A stretch of DNA of 24,785 bases, taken from positions 1 to 24,785 of the forward strand of contig JAPLZR010000068.1 of the NCBI GenBank assembly GCA_026394935.1, in the 5' to 3' direction. A program made the position numbers and the translations under genes. Within the stretch, counting starts at the first letter, position 1; each line of letters begins with the position of its first letter. Below the pieces are notes generated by a model. It saw only the letters and a program-made list of their open reading frames with translations. It was not told the DNA's origin and did no database searches. Below, in pieces: positions 1 through 5,715 of the stretch. Origin of the DNA: Candidatus Woesearchaeota archaeon. GTDB lineage: Archaea > Nanobdellota > Nanobdellia > Woesearchaeales > ARS49.

Positions 1-876
1 AACAGTACTGCCGGAAACAGCAATATCAGAATCAACAGACCTACCCACAGCATCAAAAACGGCCGGCAGCTCGGATGGTGGTTTCACGAGCTGCCCGGTC
101 TGCACGGAGGTTATGTTAGCAAGATCTTCAACAAGATTATCAAGAGCGTCCTCAACAATCGGAGCAACAGCAGCAGAAGTAACTTCTTCGATTACGGCAA
201 CATTATCCGACTGCTCGACAACAACACCGCCAGTCGGACCAAATGGCACCTCTTCAATAATTTCTTCAACAGGCTCCACTACAGGAACTTCTTCAACAAC
301 TGGCTCTTCAGGAACTTCAACAACAGGCTCTTCGACAGGAACTTCGGCAGGAACTTCTTCAACAACAGGCCCTTCCTCAACAACTGGTTCTTCGACAGGA
401 ACTTCATCAGACTCATTTGCAACAAGCCTATCAGCCATCACATCAAGAGCATCATCAACAAGAGGAGCAACAGCAGGAGAAGCGACTTCTTCAACAACTG
501 AAACACTATCTGACTCTACAACGGGAACTTCAATAATTGGTTCTACAACAGGAACTTCTTCAACAATTGGCACTTCAACAGGAACTTCCTTCGCAGCCAA
601 CTCATCAGCAAGAGAAGACTCATCAAACACATTCACTTCAAAGGTTTCAACAGTTTCATTCACAATAACAGCATCACTTTCGTTCACAGGCGCTTCTGCT
701 AACAAAGACTCAGTGCTGTTGTTGACGAGCAAATCAACCATTTCATCAATTGCGTCATCAATAACCGGCGCAACAGCAGGACTGTCAACCTCTTCAACAA
801 CAGTCACATTTGTAGCGTAGTCTGCAAATACAGATACTGCAAGCAAAACAATCAGCAGGAGAGCAAAGCGTTTCAT
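1..876 (-). CDS. Secreted repeat-containing surface protein, partial (C-terminus outside window)
   Basis: The frame is open from the ATG at 876 to the window edge (292 codons, no stop), so the C-terminus is missing. Residues 1-18 (MKRFALLLIVLLAVSVFA) are a classic signal peptide, so the protein should be exported. The rest contains three copies of a module of about 30 residues, 'V.V(V/I)EEV.S.AVAP.(V/I)(D/E)DA(L/I)D....L', near residues 25-54, 125-154 and 218-247. They are joined by low-complexity linkers rich in Val, Glu and Pro (repeated 'EVPVVEP' units) that look like extended acidic spacers. A strong Shine-Dalgarno sequence (GAGGAGGG) precedes the ATG. The ATG overlaps the stop of the AbrB-like gene upstream (ATGA), implying translational coupling. 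No known domain was recognised. A cell-surface or envelope role is inferred from the signal peptide and linker composition. Confidence 0.8.
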   Translation of the reverse strand, partial: MKRFALLLIVLLAVSVFADYATNVTVVEEVDSPAVAPVIDDAIDEMVDLLVNNSTESLLAEAPVNESDAVIVNETVETFEVNVFDESSLADELAAKEVPVEVPIVEEVPVVEPIIEVPVVESDSVSVVEEVASPAVAPLVDDALDVMADRLVANESDEVPVEEPVVEEGPVVEEVPAEVPVEEPVVEVPEEPVVEEVPVVEPVEEIIEEVPFGPTGGVVVEQSDNVAVIEEVTSAAVAPIVEDALDNLVEDLANITSVQTGQLVKPPSELPAVFDAVGRSVDSDIAVSGSTV

Positions 877-1037
877 TGCTTCTTCACCCTCCTCAAAGTC
901 AGCTTGTTCTGCTCAAAACCAAACTCAATCTCATCCTTATCATTCCAATTCAGAATCCGGACTAACGTCTTCGGAATCGTCAACGTATACTGATCCTTTG
1001 GCGTCCTCTGTAACTTGCGCGTTATTCCTTTAGCCAA
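873..1037 (-). CDS. AbrB/SpoVT-type DNA-binding protein (54 aa)
   Basis: This small gene starts at TTG 1037 and ends in a TGA that overlaps the next ATG. The protein begins MAKGITRKLQRTPKDQYTLT and continues IPKTLVRILNWND, then an acidic strand and KLTLRRVKKQ. That is the swapped-hairpin AbrB fold pattern: 'R+LQ...tlTIPK.lv..L.W..gD.ie', then a second short strand pair. Archaeal members of about 50 residues are usually DNA-binding regulators or antitoxin-like proteins that act as dimers. TTG is chosen because a stop codon lies directly upstream in frame and a GAGGT Shine-Dalgarno motif sits about 9 nt before it. The gene is the first of a two-gene unit with the surface protein downstream. A perfect palindrome lies near the predicted transcription start, so it may regulate its own operon (inference). 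No toxin partner is visible. Confidence 0.8.
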   Translation of the reverse strand: MAKGITRKLQRTPKDQYTLTIPKTLVRILNWNDKDEIEFGFEQNKLTLRRVKKQ

Positions 1038-1060
1038 TCACTCAAACCTCTTTTTACTGA

Positions 1061-1076
1061 ATTTTCATATGAAAAT
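1061..1076. promoter_or_regulatory. 16-bp perfect palindrome, candidate operator
   Basis: The sequence attttcatatgaaaat is its own reverse complement. It sits about 20 bp downstream of the TATA box at 1087-1094, over the expected transcription start of the AbrB-like/surface-protein operon, where a bound dimer could block RNA polymerase. Binding by the AbrB-like protein is inference. Confidence 0.45.
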
Positions 1077-1086
1077 ATATCAGGCA

Positions 1087-1094
1087 TTTATAAA
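1087..1094 (-). promoter_or_regulatory. TATA box of AbrB-like/surface-protein operon
   Basis: TTTATAAA on the minus strand, 57 nt before the TTG start. It predicts a transcript start near 1063 and a short leader with the GAGGT ribosome binding site. Unlike most genes here, this mRNA would not be leaderless. Confidence 0.65.
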
Positions 1095-1149
1095 CTTTGT
1101 GGTGTGGAAAATGGTATACTAGTCCTGCCTTTATTGATTTTTCCGACCC

Positions 1150-1245
1150 ATGAATAATCTTATGAATAAGAATATTAAAAAGAATATGAATAAGACTATG
1201 AAAAATCATATGAATTCAAAAGGCAAGAAAAATAGTGAAGAGTAA
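1150..1245 (+). CDS. Possible 31-aa lysine/asparagine-rich peptide (doubtful)
   Basis: A short open frame, MNNLMNKNIKKNMNKTMKNH followed by MNSKGKKNSEE, lies in the otherwise gene-free stretch between the AbrB promoter (about 1095) and tRNA-Glu (1407). A TATA-like TATACT lies at 1115-1120, about 35 nt upstream, which fits the promoter spacing of this genome. The DNA is a degenerate reiteration of 'ATGAATAAG', so it may be simple sequence rather than a gene. There is no Shine-Dalgarno motif and no recognised homology. Confidence 0.2.
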   Translation: MNNLMNKNIKKNMNKTMKNHMNSKGKKNSEE

Positions 1246-1272
1246 GGAAACAAGAGAAAAAAACAACTCGCA

Positions 1273-1422
1273 AAGAAAATAAAGTGCCGCGGACGGGATT
1301 ACTCGCAGAAGCAAAGCTTTCGCGAGTTCCCGCGGAACTTCGTTCCGCGCGACGAACCCAAGGGTTCGAATCCCTGAAGGAAAAGTTGCAAAATAAGAAA
1401 ATAAAGTGCCGCGGACGGGATT
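1273..1422 (-). repeat. Direct repeat of tRNA-Glu 3' end enclosing a hairpin-rich insert
   Basis: A perfect 28-bp direct repeat occupies 1273-1300 and 1395-1422, 122 bp apart. Read on the minus strand it covers the last three T-loop bases, the 3' T-stem and acceptor strands, the discriminator base and 12 nt of 3' flank of tRNA-Glu. The 94 bp between the copies hold three consecutive hairpins: ACTCGC/GCGAGT (1301-1327, imperfect 12-bp stem), CGCGGAAC/GTTCCGCG (1331-1349, perfect) and CGAACCC/GGGTTCG (1353-1368, perfect). The third overlaps a T-arm-like sequence AGGGTTCGAATCCCT on the plus strand at 1361-1375. This resembles the target duplication left when an element inserts in a tRNA T-loop, but the insert is far too short to encode anything. 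Confidence 0.8.
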
Positions 1423-1509
1423 CGAACCCGTGTCTCAGCCTTGCTTTGGCCAGCACAAGCTGGCGACCACGAAAGGGCCGAATACTTGACCGGACTATAC
1501 TACCGCGGC
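1407..1509 (-). tRNA. tRNA-Glu (UUC) with 28-nt intron at 37/38
   Basis: The acceptor stem GCCGCGG/CCGCGGC with discriminator A, a D-arm of archaeal Glu type (TAGTATAGTCCGG), the anticodon stem CGGCC/GGCTG and the T-arm ACGGG-TTCGAAT-CCCGT all fold. The mature tRNA is 75 nt. The anticodon loop CTTTCG...A gives UUC (Glu). It is interrupted after position 37 by a 28-nt intron (window 1442-1469) that contains a perfect GCCAGC/GCTGGC hairpin, as expected for introns cut by the archaeal splicing endonuclease. The variable loop AGAC matches archaeal tRNA-Glu. CCA is not encoded. The promoter is TTTTTAAA at 1535-1542. Confidence 0.92.
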
Positions 1510-1534
1510 GATAAATCATCGAGAAGTCTGGGCG

Positions 1535-1542
1535 TTTAAAAA
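1535..1542 (-). promoter_or_regulatory. TATA box of tRNA-Glu
   Basis: TTTTTAAA on the minus strand, whose 5' end is 33 nt from the first tRNA base. It lies immediately after the stop codon of the PLDc_N-type gene, so the tRNA has its own promoter. Confidence 0.65.
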
Positions 1543-1544
1543 GG

Positions 1545-1781
1545 TTACTTTCTCTTCACAGCAAAATAATAGATGGCCGCGCCCAAAACCTGCAGGAAAA
1601 CAAGCACCAAAATCCAGGCAATACGCTCGCTGTCAGAAAGACCCTTTCTTTTGGCGCAATCGATAATCATCCAAATCCAGAAAACAAACGTCCAGATTAT
1701 GACTGCAAAGAAAACAAACATCAGCGCAAAAATAAGAAATACCCACAAACCGGAATTGTTCTGCATCATCATCTCAAACAT
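1545..1781 (-). CDS. Small membrane protein, PLDc_N (phospholipase D-nuclease N-terminal) type
   Basis: The protein has two hydrophobic helices ('WVFLIFALMFVFFAVIIW.FVFWIWMII' and 'IAWILVLVFLQVLGAAIYYFAV') joined by a short charged loop DCAKRKGLSDSER, with a KRK C-terminus. The pattern W-(hydrophobic)-D-x-x-(K/R)-x(8-12)-W-hydrophobic-G-x-x-x-Y-(Y/F) is that of the PLDc_N family, small two-helix membrane proteins of unknown biochemical role that often stand alone without a nuclease domain. It follows deoxyhypusine synthase on the same strand (31 nt after its stop) and is probably co-transcribed with it. The start is uncertain: ATG 1781 gives 78 residues, while an in-frame TTG at 1802 would give 85. 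Neither has a Shine-Dalgarno motif. Confidence 0.75.
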   Translation of the reverse strand: MFEMMMQNNSGLWVFLIFALMFVFFAVIIWTFVFWIWMIIDCAKRKGLSDSERIAWILVLVFLQVLGAAIYYFAVKRK

Positions 1782-1812
1782 AACAAAATGAAATAAAAAC
1801 AAGTTAATAAAA

Positions 1813-2799
1813 TTATCTATTCACAAAAGCCTTTGCAACAATCAGCGGAAACAAAATAGTAGCATCACCGAAAACCTTAACGCTTCTCGCCTCAGGCAAA
1901 ATCTTGCCCCAGGAAACCGCCTCATCAGGACGCGCACCAGCATCACTGCCGTCAAACTCCTGAGAATTATTAATGTAAACAGCAAAATCACAGCCGTTGC
2001 GCATCATATTCGTGTTAAGAATATGGTGCTTGACAACACCAGAACCCAAAATAATCAAACCAGTCTTTTTAGCATCAAAAGTCAAATCATTCAACCTCTT
2101 CATATCCTGCACGATATCAACAGCAAAATCAGGATTCTTGAACTTGAAGAAATACATCATATCACCAATGCTTCCGTCAGTCAAAGCAGGACAGAAAACA
2201 GGAATGTTATTCTTATGACACCAATAATAAATCGAGTCTTTGCAGTCAATCTCCTTACCCAGCCTGTCAACAAACTCTGAAGGAGCAATAATATGACCAG
2301 ACTCGCGCTGTTCCTTAGCCAGCTTATCAAGCAAAGGCATCAGCCAATCCTCAAAAGCACAATACCTCGAATTCGGAACAAAAATGTTACCAGTCCTGTT
2401 AACGCCTTTTTCTCTCAATTCAGCACCAGAAGCCTCAAAATCACCGAGAATAAAAGGCTTAATGCACTTGATAATATCCTCCTCAACACCACCAGCAGTC
2501 GTCACAATAATATCAACAAGCCTGTGCTCGGCAAGATACCTGAAAACATCACGCAAACCAGAAGTAACCATGTTTGAAGTATAACCAAGATAAATCGTGC
2601 ACTTATCTTTCCTCATCTGCCTGACGAGCTCAATAGCCCTTGCCAAATGCGATGCCTGAAAACCAGTAGAAGAAAAAGAATCAATGATTTTATCATAATC
2701 AACACCCAAATTAAAATCATAACCCTTAATGGACAAGCCCTCAGGCTCATAAGATTCACGCAAAACATTCTCGTGTCCTTTTTTCAAGTTGTTCGTCAT
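1813..2799 (-). CDS. dhs: Deoxyhypusine synthase
   Basis: This 328-residue cytosolic enzyme transfers the aminobutyl group of spermidine, in an NAD-dependent reaction, to a specific lysine of aIF5A. That is the first step of hypusine formation in archaea and eukaryotes. Family hallmarks are visible: 'TIYLGYTSNMVTSGLRDVFR' near residue 68, the 'TTAGGVEEDIIK' NAD-site segment, 'DGSIGDMMYF', 'LGSGVVKHHI.N.NMMR.G', and the active-site 'DEAVSWGKI' with the enzyme-intermediate lysine at about residue 299. The length is normal for archaeal enzymes. The ATG at 2799 lies 31 nt from a weak TATA-like element (TCATAATT), and no Shine-Dalgarno motif is present, so the mRNA is probably leaderless. A striking 20-bp palindrome lies further upstream (2861-2880). 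The PLDc_N-type gene follows on the same strand. Confidence 0.97.
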   Translation of the reverse strand: MTNNLKKGHENVLRESYEPEGLSIKGYDFNLGVDYDKIIDSFSSTGFQASHLARAIELVRQMRKDKCTIYLGYTSNMVTSGLRDVFRYLAEHRLVDIIVTTAGGVEEDIIKCIKPFILGDFEASGAELREKGVNRTGNIFVPNSRYCAFEDWLMPLLDKLAKEQRESGHIIAPSEFVDRLGKEIDCKDSIYYWCHKNNIPVFCPALTDGSIGDMMYFFKFKNPDFAVDIVQDMKRLNDLTFDAKKTGLIILGSGVVKHHILNTNMMRNGCDFAVYINNSQEFDGSDAGARPDEAVSWGKILPEARSVKVFGDATILFPLIVAKAFVNR

Positions 2800-2822
2800 A
2801 GAGAAAAAACTAGCAAGAGAAC

Positions 2823-2830
2823 AATTATGA
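2823..2830 (-). promoter_or_regulatory. dhs: Weak TATA-like element of deoxyhypusine synthase
   Basis: TCATAATT on the minus strand, exactly 31 nt from the ATG. This is the spacing seen for other leaderless promoters in the window, but the match to TTTATAAA is poor. A TATA contained in the palindrome at 2861-2880 would instead give a leader of about 45 nt. Confidence 0.35.
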
Positions 2831-2860
2831 GTTGCTTCTTACTGAATCCATAAGCCAGAA

Positions 2861-2880
2861 TTATATACTGCAGTATATAA
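2861..2880. promoter_or_regulatory. 20-bp perfect palindrome upstream of deoxyhypusine synthase
   Basis: The sequence ttatatactgcagtatataa equals its own reverse complement. It contains TATATA on both strands, so it could be a symmetrical promoter element or an operator between the divergent deoxyhypusine synthase and eL41 genes. Confidence 0.5.
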
Positions 2881-2907
2881 ATTTAACCTGAAATTTTTAA
2901 TCATCCG

Positions 2908-2970
2908 ACGAACGAACGCGACTGAGCGGAGCTCGGAGCGTATCGCGAGGAGCGCCAAATCGTCCGCAAT
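2908..2970 (+). repeat. GC-rich dispersed repeat, copy A (upstream of eL41 promoter)
   Basis: This segment is much more GC-rich than its AT-rich surroundings. It aligns over about 60 bp, with roughly 70% identity by eye and mostly C/T and G/A differences, to the minus strand of 10566-10630. Shared landmarks are GACGAAC, CGACTGA.CGGA, TCGGAG.G and G.GAGGAG.G. Both copies point toward, and lie just upstream of, the TATA box of a ribosomal protein gene. Confidence 0.5.
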
Positions 2971-2978
2971 GCGAAATC

Positions 2979-2986
2979 TTTATAAG
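2979..2986 (+). promoter_or_regulatory. TATA box of eL41 gene
   Basis: TTTATAAG, 31 nt before the ATG at 3010, predicting a leaderless mRNA. Confidence 0.7.
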
Positions 2987-3009
2987 CAGTTCAAGAAGAA
3001 CGCATTTTA

Positions 3010-3120
3010 ATGAAGAGAAGTTCTAGACGATGGAAGAAAAAAAGGCAGATGCGCTGGAAATGGCAGAGAAAGCGTATCAAGAAAGAAAAACGTAAGCGAG
3101 CAGCAAGAGCAGCGGCATAA
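3010..3120 (+). CDS. rpl41e: Ribosomal protein eL41 (L41e), 36 aa
   Basis: This tiny, extremely basic protein reads MKRSSRRWKKKRQMRWKWQR followed by KRIKKEKRKRAARAAA. It matches the archaeal/eukaryotic L41e pattern: a single Arg/Lys-rich helix with a 'M(R/K)WKWQ(R/K)KR' core, which lies at the subunit interface of the large ribosomal subunit. The usual length is about 25 residues. Starting at the internal in-frame ATG 3049 would give a 23-residue protein closest to known eL41. The upstream ATG 3010 is preferred because it lies 31 nt from TTTATAAG, the leaderless spacing used throughout this window, and it would add 13 basic residues. It stands alone just ahead of the rRNA promoter. Its small size means automatic annotation usually misses it. 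Confidence 0.8.
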   Translation: MKRSSRRWKKKRQMRWKWQRKRIKKEKRKRAARAAA

Positions 3121-3164
3121 ATAGTATACACTTTGCCACATTTCTCGACGAAAAAAACGCAAGC

Positions 3165-3174
3165 TTTAAATATA
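3165..3174 (+). promoter_or_regulatory. rRNA operon promoter (TATA box)
   Basis: TTTAAATATA followed by a C-run. It is the last TATA-like element before the 16S leader and predicts transcription from about 3196. Confidence 0.55.
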
Positions 3175-3195
3175 CCCCCCAGAGACAAACAAAAA

Positions 3196-3451
3196 TCATC
3201 TCCAAGCTGGTACATTCTCCAGCATGTTCTAAACGTCCTCGGGAAACTGAGGGAGCACATCAAGCTCACAGAGTGAGTACTCAACAAAACGTTGAGTATG
3301 AGGAAGTACCTTAAATCTGTCAATTCAATCAAATGTGATTAACTTGCGACCAATAAGTGGTTATGTCGAGAATAGCTCGACTGGGAAATACGCGAAGGCT
3401 CCCGATTTCTATCGGGTTCTTTCGTAATGTCCATAATTTAACCAACTGCTC
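3196..3451 (+). other. Pre-16S leader, structured
   Basis: This non-coding transcribed leader has several clear hairpins: TACTCAAC/GTTGAGTA (about 3276-3299), TCGAG/CTCGA (about 3366-3380), and a compound hairpin near 3389-3427 with CCCGAT/ATCGGG at its tip and TACG.GAA/TTTCGTA at its base. It also holds the 5' strand of the 16S processing stem (3300-3321). No gene is seen here. Confidence 0.6.
3300..3321 (+). other. 16S processing stem, 5' strand
   Basis: The sequence GAGGAAGTACCTTAAATCTG plus TC pairs with 5046-5065. The match is perfect apart from one extra A and one extra T on this strand, which form single-base bulges. Archaeal pre-16S rRNA is excised at such a flanking stem by the splicing endonuclease. 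Confidence 0.75.
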
Positions 3452-5028
<1,577 letters not shown>

Positions 5029-5045
5029 ATTTTATATTTTCATTA

Positions 5046-5065
5046 GACAGTTTAAGGTACTCCTC
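5046..5065 (+). other. 16S processing stem, 3' strand
   Basis: GACAGTTTAAGGTACTCCTC pairs with 3300-3321 in the leader to enclose the whole pre-16S rRNA. Confidence 0.75.
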
Positions 5066-5086
5066 TTCATTTTCACAAAATATCAT

Positions 5087-5225
5087 AGGGCGCGTAGCTC
5101 ACACACGGCAAACTTTTATAAAAAAGTTTGATCAAAAAAAATCGGGTGGGGCCTGCGACCCCACGAAATGCTGCCAGTGCTTAGCACTAGCCGCATCACA
5201 CACAAAAAAAAGGGCGCGTAGCTCA
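5087..5225 (+). repeat. Duplicated tRNA-Ala 5' end enclosing a three-hairpin insert
   Basis: The 15-bp sequence agggcgcgtagctca, which is the tRNA-Ala start plus one base of flank, occurs at 5087-5101 and again at 5211-5225, where the real gene begins. Between the copies lie three simple hairpins: CAAACTTTT/AAAAGTTTG (5109-5130, perfect 9 bp), GTGGGG/CCCCAC (5146-5164) and AGTGCT/AGCACT (5176-5188). The upstream copy cannot form a tRNA. It looks like the footprint of an insertion or slippage duplication. Confidence 0.75.
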
Positions 5226-5310
5226 GACCGGTAGAGCATCCGCTTTGCAAGCTGAGCTTAAGGCTCTCCAAAAGAGCGGGGGGCCTCGGGTTCAAATCCC
5301 GACGCGTCCA
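5212..5310 (+). tRNA. tRNA-Ala (UGC) with 25-nt intron at 37/38
   Basis: The acceptor GGGCGCG/CGCGTCC with discriminator A, D-arm GCTC...GAGC, anticodon stem TCCGC/GCGGG and T-arm TCGGG-TTCAAAT-CCCGA give a 74-nt mature tRNA. The anticodon loop TTTGCA...A contains TGC (Ala). A 25-nt intron at 5250-5274 follows position 37 and contains a GAGC/GCTC hairpin. Its location between 16S and 23S is the classic archaeal arrangement. CCA is not encoded. Confidence 0.93.
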
Positions 5311-5500
5311 GTTCAAAGATTGCGCAAGGCGCCAAAAGTGCTTTGTGCAGTCGGGAATTTGAAATCCTCAAAAAATCTGCGGGATTTTTTGGGAGCCCTC
5401 GTATAACTCGGGCAATCCCGACGCGTCCAGTTAGACGCTCCGCGCGGCTCCGCATAAATAAGACGCGGATAACATCCCGACGCGTAACGCGTCCAGTTCA
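5295..5500 (+). repeat. Three copies of the tRNA-Ala 3' end with hairpin-rich inserts
   Basis: The 19-bp sequence aatcccgacgcgtccagtt, covering the end of the T-loop, the T-stem and acceptor 3' strands, the discriminator and GTT, occurs at 5295-5313 (in the tRNA) and 5414-5432. A third, broken copy occurs at 5474-5500, where CGCGT is doubled. The inserts between copies are 100 and about 41 nt and contain imperfect hairpins, for example AAAAAATC/GATTTTTT near 5372-5395. As at tRNA-Glu, the repeated unit begins at the last bases of the T-loop. Confidence 0.8.
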
Positions 5501-5599
5501 CATTCATCAACAAATCATTCGATGAAATCCATCGTCATCGCGAGATCCCGGTGGAAAGGCCTAAACATAAACCAAATTCGAAGTTTCATGTTAATGAGG

Positions 5600-5625
5600 C
5601 CGTTCATAGTCAAACTCTGGTCTTA
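5600..5625 (+). other. 23S processing stem, 5' strand
   Basis: The 26 nt beginning CCGTTCATAGTCAAACTC pair with 8625-8650, with only one G-U. This is the flanking helix of pre-23S rRNA. Unusually, about 90 nt separate it from the mature 23S 5' end. Confidence 0.85.
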
Positions 5626-5695
5626 TGGCGAAGGACGAAATCTATCAAGATAACGTTCTTCGCCAGATGGCAAAGAGGCAATGCTTCTTTGCCAT
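5626..5695 (+). other. Two strong hairpins between the 23S stem and 23S 5' end
   Basis: TGGCGAAGGACG (5626-5637) pairs with CGTTCTTCGCCA (5654-5665), 12 bp with one G-U. ATGGCAAAGA (5667-5676) pairs perfectly with TCTTTGCCAT (5686-5695). They lie side by side inside the pre-23S stem and are presumably removed during maturation. Confidence 0.7.
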
Positions 5696-5715
5696 TAACA
5701 CTATAGGTAATTTAG

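Noticed and set aside
113..820. A long Ser/Thr-rich open frame on the plus strand
   Set aside because: It is the antisense shadow of the repeat-bearing surface protein on the minus strand, which has a signal peptide, a ribosome binding site and coupling to the AbrB gene.
1284..1406. A second, plus-strand tRNA suggested by the T-arm-like AGGGTTCGAATCCCT
   Set aside because: No matching acceptor, D-arm or anticodon arm can be built around it. It is treated as a remnant within the hairpin insert.
1407..1509. Reading the interrupted tRNA as tRNA-Asp (GTC)
   Set aside because: The anticodon stem CGGCC/GGCTG and the loop CTTTCG...A place TTC at 34-36. The D-arm and variable loop are of Glu type.
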